14,888 nt of DNA from Methanobacteriota archaeon (GCA_023409695.1 JAEYQZ010000043.1:1-14888); one strand, 5' to 3'; shown: positions 1 to 7,413, counted from the first letter of the stretch. Numbers and translations: made by a program. The notes: a model not told the origin generated them from the letters alone.

Positions 1-2
1 TA

Positions 3-500
3 ATCATCTGTGAAATGTTAGATACTGCCTTAATTGATGAAGAACAGGTCCCAGTCCTTAATTCTATTTTAAAATATCTGAAAAAAGATGGCGAAGTTAT
101 ACCTAAAAAAGTCCTGAACGGGGCTGAAGCCATTGACATGGAAAGAGAAAATATCTGTTATGAAGATAATGAGGCTAATGAGAAGCCAAATTATGATGTC
201 ATGAGCAATTTTAAGATATACAGTGAAATTGATTTTAAAAATGAAATTGAAGAAGATGTAGAAACGGATTTGGAATTTAAAATTTCTAAAAAAGGATCTG
301 TTTCCGGAATTAAAATTACTACTTTTACTTTACTAACTGATAACCTGATCTGCGGACCAACCCCAATGCTCAATCCTCCTCTGCTTGTCCCAATTGAAAA
401 GATCAATGTAGATATAGGAGATATCATAAAAGTTAAACTAATCTATAAAATGGGTGGTGGATTAGATAGCATTAGAACCAGAATTGAAAAAGTTTCTTAA
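3..500 (+). CDS. PRMT-like class I SAM-dependent methyltransferase, C-terminal part (5' end outside window)
   Basis: The reading frame is open to the left edge, so the gene is cut by the window. The first ATG (base 15) is internal: the codons just before it read I-I-C-E, giving CEMLDTALIDEEQVPVLN. This resembles the 'double-E' loop of protein arginine methyltransferase-type enzymes, which follows the SAM-binding Rossmann fold. The remaining ~130 residues are acidic and then beta-rich (for example SGIKITTFTLLTDNLICG and VDIGDIIKVKLIYKMGGG), fitting the C-terminal beta domain of that family. By family it would transfer a methyl group from SAM; the substrate is unknown and could be protein or RNA. 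Its last 17 bases overlap the hydrogenase protease gene, suggesting co-transcription. The family call rests on motif resemblance because the SAM-binding half is not visible. Confidence 0.7.
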   Translation: MICEMLDTALIDEEQVPVLNSILKYLKKDGEVIPKKVLNGAEAIDMERENICYEDNEANEKPNYDVMSNFKIYSEIDFKNEIEEDVETDLEFKISKKGSVSGIKITTFTLLTDNLICGPTPMLNPPLLVPIEKINVDIGDIIKVKLIYKMGGGLDSIRTRIEKVS

Positions 501-954
501 AGGATATGAAAAAATAGTGATTTTAGGAATAGGTAACGAAATAAAAGGCGATGACGGCCTTGGACCTATTATAGCTAAAAAATCATCCGCATTATTTGAT
601 AAAAATAAAAATATTATTGTTTTTGATGGTGGAACAGTTCCTGAAAATTATACTGGGTCAATAAGGAAAGAAAAACCTACTCACATAGTTTTAATTGATG
701 CAGTGGATATGAAAAAGGAACCAGGATATATCCGCGTGGTGGAAAAGGAAGAAATTGCAAATTATAATATCTCAACACATGCTATGCCCATATCTTATTT
801 AATAAAGTATATAGAAACTACAATAGGTGCACAGATAATTCTAGTGGGAGTTCAACCAAAAAGCATGGGTTTTGCAGAGCCAGTTTCAAAAGAAGTTGAA
901 AAAAGTATTGATGAAGTTGTATCTACATTTTATAAAGTGATTAAAGAAAATTGA
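484..954 (+). CDS. HycI-like [NiFe]-hydrogenase maturation endopeptidase
   Basis: The 156-residue protein matches the HyaD/HybD/HycI peptidase family, which removes the C-terminal tail of the hydrogenase large subunit after nickel insertion. The glycine-rich start LGIGNEIKGDDGLGP (residues 14-28) is visible. By alignment with E. coli HycI (D16, D62, H90), the nickel-sensing ligands are D24 in GDDG, D72 in LIDAVDM and H99 in STHAMP. The stretches FDGGTVPEN, STHAMPISYLI and GVQPKSMGF are closest to HycI, which processes a group 4 hydrogenase. An Eha/Ehb-type energy-converting hydrogenase is therefore a plausible client, although F420-reducing (Frh) or Mvh hydrogenase cannot be excluded. The start is TTG, overlapping the upstream gene by 17 bases with no clear Shine-Dalgarno site, which suggests translational coupling. 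No in-frame ATG precedes the first beta strand. A T-rich run at 991-1002 may end transcription. Confidence 0.9.
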   Translation: MKKFLKGYEKIVILGIGNEIKGDDGLGPIIAKKSSALFDKNKNIIVFDGGTVPENYTGSIRKEKPTHIVLIDAVDMKKEPGYIRVVEKEEIANYNISTHAMPISYLIKYIETTIGAQIILVGVQPKSMGFAEPVSKEVEKSIDEVVSTFYKVIKEN

Positions 955-1112
955 ATGAATTTGTATTCTCAATGCTTATGATTTTACCAGTTTTTTATTT
1001 TTGAATATTTAGTTCTCGTTATTTGCTAAAACGCGGCTTAAGAGGTTATTTTAGTACTAAATATAAACACATTATTTATTTTTGTTTAATACATAAAGTT
1101 TTTCAAAATTCT

Positions 1113-1475
1113 TTAAAGCTTACTGATTACATCAGAAACTATGTCTCTACAGTTAGCTAACGCTGGAGCTCCTGATGTGAGTAAAACTACCCCCAGTAAA
1201 TCCGCTATTTCTTCTTTTGTTGCTCCTGCGTTAATTGCAGCGTGTAACTGCTGTTCCACACAGTAACCACACTTATTTGAGATAATAATCCCCAGCGCTA
1301 TCAATCTTTTTGTTTTAGTTGGAAGCGCACCATCCTTTAAGATTATTTCATCGAAATCACTTATTACATCCAGAAGTTGTGGATTTAATTTTTCATACAT
1401 GTCCAGTATATCTGGAGAAAAGCCCATTAATTTTCTAGCCTTTTTAATAGCCTCGTGTCCTTCTTTTTGTGCCAT
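1113..1475 (-). CDS. Carboxymuconolactone decarboxylase (AhpD-like) family protein
   Basis: This 120-residue all-helical protein has the CMD/AhpD core, with the redox motif CGYC (C69, C72) followed by H78 in CVEQQLHAAINAGATKEEI. The CxxC-x5-H arrangement is typical of small AhpD-like proteins in methanogens. Such proteins are usually thought to act as disulfide reductases or peroxidase partners in oxidant defence, and true decarboxylase activity is unlikely. The start is well supported: GGTGAT lies three bases before the ATG on the minus strand. The gene is transcribed away from the cell-wall block, and its AT-rich promoter region shares the 220-base divergent gap with the ATP-grasp gene. The family is clear; the substrate and partner are not visible. 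Confidence 0.9.
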   Translation of the reverse strand: MAQKEGHEAIKKARKLMGFSPDILDMYEKLNPQLLDVISDFDEIILKDGALPTKTKRLIALGIIISNKCGYCVEQQLHAAINAGATKEEIADLLGVVLLTSGAPALANCRDIVSDVISKL

Positions 1476-1538
1476 AATATCACCAGTTTAGTATATGATA
1501 TTTAAATTTATTAAATTTGATGGAATTGTTCATAACTA

Positions 1539-1564
1539 TTAATCTTTATATAAATCCAGATTAA
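1539..1564. promoter_or_regulatory. TATA box framed by a 7-bp inverted repeat, cell-wall block promoter
   Basis: A strong archaeal TATA sequence (TTTATATAAA, 1545-1554) lies about 145 bases before the ATP-grasp start. It is framed by TTAATCT (1539-1545) and its exact reverse complement AGATTAA (1558-1564). The TATA element is itself nearly symmetrical, so it could also serve the divergent CMD gene. Another AGATTAA occurs at 1666-1672. An operator role is inference. Confidence 0.5.
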
Positions 1565-1696
1565 AATATCTAAAAATTAAAAAGCAAATCAAATATTTTT
1601 AAGTAAGAAAAAACAAACCTGATATGTTGTAAAATAATACGTTTAAACAAAACAGGTATTACTAAAGATTAATGTTAAGTGATTTCCAGTGATAAA

Positions 1697-2824
1697 ATGA
1701 AAATACTATTTATAGGGGCAAGACTTTTTGATGATATTGCAGCATATACAAAAAAAGAAGGCATTACAAGCATAGTAACAGAATCCAATCCAGATTCTAA
1801 AAACCTCGATCTTCCTGATACCTATCATATCGTTCCAAGGGGAATGGAAGGACCTAAAGAAATCGCACTTAAAGAAGATGTAGACGCAGTTGTGCCTCTC
1901 ATAGGGATAGATAAACCTCTTTTTGAAATTGCAAAGTTAAAAGAAGATTTAGAGAAAAATTATGGATTACCAGTTGTTGCATCCCCTGTAGATGCTGTTT
2001 CTATATCAAGAGACAAACTTAAGACAAAGGAATTTTTTATTAAAAACCAGATTAGAACTCCTTCTTTTAGTAAAGTTTCAAAAAATCTCTCCGAAATACA
2101 ATTACCTGCCGTATTAAAACAGTTAGAAGGTCAAGGAGGCAGCGGAGTAAAAATTGCAGTGAGTGAAGATGATCTTAGAAGCTGCATCAATGATTTTGAG
2201 GGGGCATTTGTAGAAGAGTTCGTTGAAGGCACAGAAGTATCCATTGAAGTTTTAAGATGGAAGGGCGGAACAGTTCCTCTTGTTCCAGTTTATAAAGGAA
2301 AAACAACTCTTGAAGGTACTCATCCCCTTGACAAACTAAAAACTGCTCCTTTAAATATAGAAAACCAGCGAAACGAAGATATAAGACAGATAGCTGGAAA
2401 GATCGCTGACAGCTTGGGATCAGAAGGAGTAATTGATATTGACATAATTATTGATAAAACAGGAATCAATTATTTCATAGAGATAAACACACGACCCAGC
2501 GGTACACGATACTTAACAGCAGCTTCAACCAACATAAGTCCAATGCATGAACTTGTGGATATGGCTTCCCAAAAATGGAATTCTAAAGATGTTCAAAAAA
2601 GAATCATGGAATACCACGCACTTGAGATACCTGTAGGTGACTATAAAACTGATAGGAACAACTATAAATTCAGAGATTTTGAAAATAAAAATTGCTGGGT
2701 AATTCACGGCCCTCAAAATTTTCAGCGTATAACTATCCGTGCTGAAAGTGCACAAAAAGCATATGAAACTGCAAAAAGGTTAAATGTTGATTATAATAAA
2801 TTTCATCAAACCTGCAAAAATTAA
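1697..2824 (+). CDS. CarB-like ATP-grasp ligase of the pseudomurein cluster
   Basis: The 375-residue protein has an ATP-grasp layout: an N-terminal pre-ATP-grasp Rossmann-like domain (MKILFIGAR onward, ~1-95), a SRDKLKTKEFF helix (~104-114), a glycine-rich loop GQGGSG (145-150), the strand EEFVEGTEVSIEVL (173-186), and the metal/ATP-binding core IDIDIII...FIEINTRPSGTR with E262 and N264. These enzymes join a carboxylate to an amine through an acyl phosphate. In Methanobacteriales a CarB-like gene sits beside the MraY-like and Mur-ligase genes, so a role in making the pseudomurein peptide or its precursor is likely; the exact bond is unknown. PylC (pyrrolysine synthesis) is a relative, but no pyl gene is nearby. 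I chose the ATG at 1697, preceded by AGTGAT three bases upstream, over an in-frame GTG at 1679 that lacks a good site. Confidence 0.85.
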   Translation: MKILFIGARLFDDIAAYTKKEGITSIVTESNPDSKNLDLPDTYHIVPRGMEGPKEIALKEDVDAVVPLIGIDKPLFEIAKLKEDLEKNYGLPVVASPVDAVSISRDKLKTKEFFIKNQIRTPSFSKVSKNLSEIQLPAVLKQLEGQGGSGVKIAVSEDDLRSCINDFEGAFVEEFVEGTEVSIEVLRWKGGTVPLVPVYKGKTTLEGTHPLDKLKTAPLNIENQRNEDIRQIAGKIADSLGSEGVIDIDIIIDKTGINYFIEINTRPSGTRYLTAASTNISPMHELVDMASQKWNSKDVQKRIMEYHALEIPVGDYKTDRNNYKFRDFENKNCWVIHGPQNFQRITIRAESAQKAYETAKRLNVDYNKFHQTCKN

Positions 2825-2856
2825 AAATTTTTGCGGCACCAAAATCATAGATTTTG
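2812..2856 (+). terminator. Tandem hairpins after the ATP-grasp gene
   Basis: Hairpin 1 pairs 2814-2822 (GCAAAAATT) with 2826-2834 (AATTTTTGC) across a 3-base loop. It can extend by a T-G and a C-G pair at 2812-2813/2835-2836. It contains the TAA stop codon. Hairpin 2 pairs CAAAATC (2840-2846) with GATTTTG (2850-2856) across ATA. No long poly-T follows on the plus strand, so partial termination, an RNA-processing or stability element, or the remnant of a repeat are all possible. Confidence 0.45.
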
Positions 2857-2967
2857 AGTGAAGATTGTCAAAAACAAAACATTAAATTTTTAATAAATGA
2901 ATATAATAAACATAAAAAAGCCAGAGTTAGTAATAATAAGATAATAAATTAATTATAAGGTGGTAAG

Positions 2968-4047
2968 TTGAATAATTTCCAGATAGACATTTTGATATTC
3001 ATTATTGCAGTATTATCAACCATATTCTTCACAATAACCATAAAGAGAGTATTGATAAAAGCTAATGTAACAGATAAACCTATTGTAACCGAACACAGCC
3101 ATAAAGCAGGGACTCCAACAATGGGAGGGCTTGCAATTATACTGGGGATTCTCCTTACTTCGTCAATCTATTTTACAAATAGATACTTAATGATAGTGGC
3201 CATTATAATGGCAACTGCAGGAATTATAGGACTTTTAGATGATTTACTTGGACTTAAAACCAAAGAGATTCAAAAAAAGGTTCGAAATATATACTCCACC
3301 CCAATAGAAATGGGAAGATTAATGCTTAAACCAGGGGAAGAAGCACGAGTTGCAACTGAAAAAGCTAAAAAAGACTTAGTGAAGCATTTAGCTGAGAAGA
3401 AAGTTGAAATAGTTGGTGAAGCCCCAATTAAAAGTGAAGTAGAAGAAAGTGAAAAAATAATTGCCCAGATTATAATTTCATTATTTTTATTAGGCTCAGG
3501 AGCTGTTAGTTCCTCGGTACTCGGAATCGATATCGGTTATTTCATAATACCTGTTGTAATATTCGGTATAGTTGGAGCTATAAATGCAGTAAACCTTATT
3601 GATGGTATGGACGGTCTTGCAGCAGGAATACTTGCAATAGCATCCTCTGCCTGTGCAATTTTTGCCTTAACAATTAACAATGTGGATGGTGCACTTCCAT
3701 TTATAGCACTTGCCGGAGTTTCATTCGGTTTCCTAGCCCTAAATAGATATCCTGCAAGCATATTTATGGGAGATACTGGTTCTTTCGCATTAGGAGCAGG
3801 TTACATTACAGCAGCATTTTTAGGCAATGTATTATACTTTGCACTGATTGCTCTTGCTATTCCAATAGTTTCAGTTATAATAAGCCTTTTACATCGTGCC
3901 CATATTATAAACCTCCCAGTAGAACCGTTACACCATACTTTAAATTATAAAGGACTTTCAGAAAAGAAAATAGTGCTCCTATATTGGGGAATTACCATTA
4001 TAATATGTATTCTAGCACTTTATTTCTACCATGCATTTATAATTTAA
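2968..4047 (+). CDS. MraY-like glycosyl-1-phosphate transferase (pseudomurein lipid-linked precursor)
   Basis: The 359-residue polytopic protein of the MraY/WecA family moves a UDP-activated wall precursor onto polyprenyl phosphate at the cytoplasmic face. Landmarks in order are TM1 (~8-28), HKAGTPTMGG (45-54), LLDDLLG with the Asp pair D91/D92, NAVNLIDGMDGLAAG (206-220), ASIFMGDTGSFALG (263-276, D269) and the C-terminal loop PVEPLHHTLNYKG (317-329). The bacterial HHH motif appears here as HHT (322-324). Residues ~97-163 form a long charged insertion between the DD loop and the next membrane segment. The start is TTG at 2968, supported by GGTGGT three bases upstream. Its neighbours, an ATP-grasp ligase and a Mur ligase, place it in pseudomurein synthesis rather than protein glycosylation. 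The 143-base gap before it contains hairpins and AT-rich sequence, so it may have its own promoter. Confidence 0.92.
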   Translation: MNNFQIDILIFIIAVLSTIFFTITIKRVLIKANVTDKPIVTEHSHKAGTPTMGGLAIILGILLTSSIYFTNRYLMIVAIIMATAGIIGLLDDLLGLKTKEIQKKVRNIYSTPIEMGRLMLKPGEEARVATEKAKKDLVKHLAEKKVEIVGEAPIKSEVEESEKIIAQIIISLFLLGSGAVSSSVLGIDIGYFIIPVVIFGIVGAINAVNLIDGMDGLAAGILAIASSACAIFALTINNVDGALPFIALAGVSFGFLALNRYPASIFMGDTGSFALGAGYITAAFLGNVLYFALIALAIPIVSVIISLLHRAHIINLPVEPLHHTLNYKGLSEKKIVLLYWGITIIICILALYFYHAFII

Positions 4048-4048
4048 A

Positions 4049-4070
4049 TATCTTTTTTACATTTTTTTTA
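4049..4070 (+). terminator. T-rich terminator after the MraY-like gene
   Basis: Two T runs (about 4052-4057 and 4062-4069) follow the MraY-like stop codon directly. T-rich tracts without a hairpin are a common archaeal termination signal. The downstream Mur ligase gene is 120 bases away and probably has its own promoter. Confidence 0.4.
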
Positions 4071-4167
4071 AAAAATAGGGTCAAAATAGGGAAAATACTT
4101 ATCTAGAATTTTAACACCACATTAATTAGATCATATTTAGAATTATTAGATTACAAATTGTGAAAAA

Positions 4168-5583
4168 ATGAAAGAGCTTACAACGTCGATTATTGCAGAA
4201 AAAGTAGAAGGAACACTCACAGGCCCTAACAAAGATATGAATGGTATTTTTAATATTTTAAAGGATGCTGAAAAGGGAGATGCAGTAATAAGACACTGGA
4301 TAGATGAAACCGGGGTACAAATCGCTGCAAAAAAAGGTGTTTCATGTATAATAACTCAAAACCCTAAGGGCAGTGCAGTAAAAACTGCAGAAGAACTGGA
4401 ACTGCCATTTATAGTAACAGAAAAAATAGAATTGGCCAATGCTTTTGCTATTAATTGGGCCCTAGAAAAATTTGCAAAGGACTCTTTACGTGTTGTGGTG
4501 ACTGGAACTAATGGGAAGTCCACAACTACTCACATAATTTATCATATTTTAAAGGAAGCTGGTTACAGTACATACACAAATACTGATTCTGAATCTGAAT
4601 TTAATACGCTTATAGACCCTATGGTTGCAAAACAAATTGCAGAATTCGATGCAGATATCGAAGCAGCAGTAATAGAAGTTTCTGAAGTTCAAGGCTGGCT
4701 CGGCGATATTATGAAAGACCATGCCCACATAATGACATCCGCAATCAATCCAGATGTAGTAATTATAACCAATGTAGCCCTTGATCATATAGGTCTCGTG
4801 AATTCAATTGAAGAAACATTTGATGAAACTTCAGGCGCAGTTAAAGGATTAAAAGAGAATGGATCTCTAATATTAAACAGTGATGATCCTCTTGTTTTGA
4901 AAATGAAAGATTTAACTTCAAATTATGGAAAAATCTTATTTTTCGGAGATAATGCAGATATCAAATTTGATGGTGTCGGAATTTTATATAAAGACAATAT
5001 TCTAATTAAAACTGAAGATTTACCATTTAAAAGCCGTCATTTTATCCAGAATATCATGGCTGCTGCAAGTGCAGCTATATCTTTAGATATTGATCTTGAA
5101 ACCATTAAAAGTGCAATTTCATCATACAAAGCGTTAGAAAGGAGATTTACAATAATACATAAAGATCCATGTATAATAGATGATTTTGCACATAATCCTG
5201 ACGGAATTCTCGCCACAATACAAAATGCTGCTTTAATTGGAGATGGAACTCTCTTTGTGGTTTCAGCAATTCGAGGATCAAGAGGAGAAAGTATTAACCA
5301 GGCAAATGCTGAAGCTGTTGCTAAAGGACTTCAAAACATTGCTTATAAGCTGATTATAACAAGCAGTACTGATGTTGTAGACCATCTAAATACAGTAACA
5401 GATAATGAAAAAAAAGTATTTATAGATGCACTTGAAAAGGAAGAAATAACATATATCTTTAATGAGAGATTATATGATGCATTGAAAAATGTACTTAAAT
5501 TATCACATGACAAAGACACAATTTTATTAATTGGTGCGCAGGGTATGGATCCTGCAAGTGAACTTTTAGACAAAATGTTTTAA
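4168..5583 (+). CDS. Archaeal Mur ligase, pMurE-like (pseudomurein peptide ligase)
   Basis: The 471-residue protein has the three-domain Mur ligase architecture: an N-terminal nucleotide-substrate domain (~1-105), a central ATPase domain with P-loop GTNGKSTTT (113-121), and a C-terminal Rossmann-like domain. Other family marks are VIEVSE (168-173), TNVALDHIG (201-209, matching the bacterial TNI..DHLD strand), NSDDP (237-241), the DDFAHNPDG motif (338-346, equivalent to bacterial DYAHNPDG) and RGSRGESIN (369-377). It would add an amino acid to the growing pseudomurein peptide using ATP. Length and motifs fit the methanobacterial pMurE type; which residue it adds cannot be read here. The bacterial DAP/Lys selector loop is not recognisable. 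The start ATG has TGTGAA three bases upstream. Upstream lie an 11-base-period direct repeat (AAAATAGGG, 4072-4080 and 4083-4091) and three roughly phased TTAGA sites at 4126-4150. Confidence 0.93.
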   Translation: MKELTTSIIAEKVEGTLTGPNKDMNGIFNILKDAEKGDAVIRHWIDETGVQIAAKKGVSCIITQNPKGSAVKTAEELELPFIVTEKIELANAFAINWALEKFAKDSLRVVVTGTNGKSTTTHIIYHILKEAGYSTYTNTDSESEFNTLIDPMVAKQIAEFDADIEAAVIEVSEVQGWLGDIMKDHAHIMTSAINPDVVIITNVALDHIGLVNSIEETFDETSGAVKGLKENGSLILNSDDPLVLKMKDLTSNYGKILFFGDNADIKFDGVGILYKDNILIKTEDLPFKSRHFIQNIMAAASAAISLDIDLETIKSAISSYKALERRFTIIHKDPCIIDDFAHNPDGILATIQNAALIGDGTLFVVSAIRGSRGESINQANAEAVAKGLQNIAYKLIITSSTDVVDHLNTVTDNEKKVFIDALEKEEITYIFNERLYDALKNVLKLSHDKDTILLIGAQGMDPASELLDKMF

Positions 5584-5636
5584 ATTAAAAGTTCATATTA
5601 TATAATTCAAATTCATTGTTCACACTTGGTGATGAA

Positions 5637-6095
5637 ATGTTCATAAAAGTAAGAAGAGACACTATAATCATTTTAACACTCGCGTTTTTATTAATAGTAT
5701 CCGGAAGGGTTATGAGTTACATGGCTTTTGCTGAATCCTCGGCTACAGACCAGGGGATACCCATATCAGGAGTTATGATAAAAGGAAATAATCTTGTACC
5801 AACTGATTCTATTCGAGCTAATATATATGCATCAGGTTTAAGGCCTGGAAGTTACATCAACGGAAGCACACTAATTACAGATAAACGAGAACTACCTCTA
5901 AGTGAAGCAATAACTAATGCTCAGCAATTTGCGACGTTGACGACAATTCCAGGTACAAGGCTAACACCTATAGTAGCTGCAGATGTTAAAGTAGATAGCG
6001 CAACAGGAAGTGTTACAGTAACTGTTGTTGAAGACTGGTCACAGGTACAGGTAAATACAACATCAAGTTCCACAGGTTCATACACAACGGGGTAA
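5637..6095 (+). CDS. Exported or membrane-anchored protein with a POTRA-like domain
   Basis: I find no named family for this 152-residue protein. An N-terminal segment (MFIKVRR then a hydrophobic run to about residue 31, ending AFA) is a signal peptide or signal anchor. The rest reads like one POTRA unit: strand ISGVMIKGNNLVP, helix TDSIRANIYASGLRPGSYI, a second helix LPLSEAITNAQQFATL, then two strands IVAADVKVD and GSVTVTVVEDW. The tail is Ser/Thr-rich (NTTSSSTGSYTTG) and may be glycosylated. Bacterial FtsQ/DivIB is also an N-anchored POTRA protein encoded beside mur genes, so a role in wall assembly or division is an attractive inference. GGTGAT three bases before the ATG at 5637 fixes the start; the in-frame TTG at 5616 has no such site. 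The stop is three bases before the next ATG, so the pair is coupled. Confidence 0.7.
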   Translation: MFIKVRRDTIIILTLAFLLIVSGRVMSYMAFAESSATDQGIPISGVMIKGNNLVPTDSIRANIYASGLRPGSYINGSTLITDKRELPLSEAITNAQQFATLTTIPGTRLTPIVAADVKVDSATGSVTVTVVEDWSQVQVNTTSSSTGSYTTG

Positions 6096-6098
6096 AAT

Positions 6099-7382
6099 AT
6101 GAAAATTCCACAAAAACTTCAAGGAAAATATGTTAAAGGAATGTTAATATTCCTGATCACGGTTGCAATGATTATTGGACCTGCTGCAGCAACCTGTAAC
6201 ATAATTGTCATAACAGACCCTACAGGAAAAGACCCAAATGGTGCAGCAGCAGGAAGTATGTCGTTCCAGAACAACATGTTTCAATCAACTTTCTTATCTT
6301 CATCAAGCGGTCACTTCGCTATACTCTCTGGGGGTGAAGGTCATGCTACACCCAGGCTGCAAGCTATTGTAGCATCTGTAAAAGCTATGGAAGCTGGTGC
6401 AACCCCACAAGCGGCTGCAAACCTTGCAAATTCATATGAAGGAATCAGGGTTCTGGTTGGAACTGCTACTAAAGGTGCAGCAGTAGGAGGATCATACGAC
6501 GTTTACCTGATTACTGTATCAAATAACGGGACCATTACAGTAACACCCCACTCCTCAGATGGAACCGCGGTTTTACCTGCAGGAACACGGGGAGCAATTA
6601 TTCACCTGAGAAATACAGAAGGTAACCCTATGTATGGAACAGCTGCAAAAGTACGTGAAGAAACTGCAGTAAACATCGGCAAAATGATAAGAGACGGTTA
6701 TTCTGCAACTTATATACTTGGTCAGGCGTTTGGAGAAGTAGCAAATGATTCTGGTGAAAAATATGGTGGTGGTGGAGTTAATCTCGTCTCAGGAATTACT
6801 TCTGGAGATATGTTCACTCCAGCTCAGCTAAACACAACAGGTTACGCTATGAATACTCCCTATGCTAAAATAAGTACATCCAGTGACGGATGGAGCATAG
6901 GTTATCCAGCAGCAGAACAATACCAGAAAGATCCATATGACGGGTCACCACTCCGGATAGAATATGCCTACGAAGCACTCATAAATGCAATTACAGTTAC
7001 AGGCCAAACGGTGCAGGTTTCTGTCTATGGAAGTGATAGCATAGGTATTTCAGAAACTACACAAGAAATTGTATCTGCTACTGTAAAAAAATATGGTTAT
7101 GATAACGTTCAAATAGCAAATAGAATCAACGCTGCAATAGACAGCGGAACTATTGTCGGCGTTAACCACGTAGAACCTAAAGATATCAACGTCAAGTCAA
7201 GTTCAAGAGCAGTAGGTGTCTATTATAAACCTCTCGGTAACGATAGATCTTCCCCACCATGGACTTTACCAATAAGTTCTTCACTTTTAGACTTAATTGG
7301 AAACATCCAAACTGCCATAGGATTGATACTCGTACTCCTGGTTCTGTTTAGAAGTACTCTAATTAAATCATTCATGAAATAA
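6099..7382 (+). CDS. Conserved-looking single-pass surface protein, unknown function
   Basis: The 427-residue protein is not one I recognise. It has a classic signal peptide (basic MKIPQKLQGKYVKG, hydrophobic MLIFLITVAMIIGP, then an AAA site near residue 31) and a C-terminal membrane span (about 401-420) with a short basic tail. The ~370-residue middle is therefore outside the cell, anchored at the C-terminus. That region is rich in Gly, Ala, Thr and Ser, with a GGEGHATPRLQAIVASVKAMEAGATP segment and a GGGGVNLVSG stretch, and few cysteines, in mixed alpha/beta pattern. It follows the POTRA-like gene by three bases, with a GGGGT site, and closes the cell-wall transcription unit. Membership in a surface or pseudomurein-processing complex is inferred from context only. 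No protease, hydrolase or adhesin motif was recognised. Confidence 0.75.
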   Translation: MKIPQKLQGKYVKGMLIFLITVAMIIGPAAATCNIIVITDPTGKDPNGAAAGSMSFQNNMFQSTFLSSSSGHFAILSGGEGHATPRLQAIVASVKAMEAGATPQAAANLANSYEGIRVLVGTATKGAAVGGSYDVYLITVSNNGTITVTPHSSDGTAVLPAGTRGAIIHLRNTEGNPMYGTAAKVREETAVNIGKMIRDGYSATYILGQAFGEVANDSGEKYGGGGVNLVSGITSGDMFTPAQLNTTGYAMNTPYAKISTSSDGWSIGYPAAEQYQKDPYDGSPLRIEYAYEALINAITVTGQTVQVSVYGSDSIGISETTQEIVSATVKKYGYDNVQIANRINAAIDSGTIVGVNHVEPKDINVKSSSRAVGVYYKPLGNDRSSPPWTLPISSSLLDLIGNIQTAIGLILVLLVLFRSTLIKSFMK

Positions 7383-7383
7383 T

Positions 7384-7413
7384 AAATGTTAATCAAGTTA
7401 ACATTTTTTTTTT
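7384..7413 (+). terminator. Hairpin plus poly-T terminator of the cell-wall block
   Basis: AAATGTTAA (7384-7392) and TTAACATTT (7398-7406) form a perfect 9-bp stem with a TCAAG loop. It runs into ten consecutive T (7404-7413) and a further T run after AC. It begins two bases after the stop codon of the 427-residue protein gene. This looks like an intrinsic terminator. Confidence 0.75.

Noticed and set aside
1026..1054. CTAAAA ... TTTTAG inverted repeat between the protease and CMD genes
   Set aside because: Only six AT-rich pairs with a 17-base loop; expected by chance here.
1697..2824. Reading the ATP-grasp gene as pylC (pyrrolysine synthesis)
   Set aside because: No pyl genes nearby and the flanking MraY-like and Mur genes favour pseudomurein.
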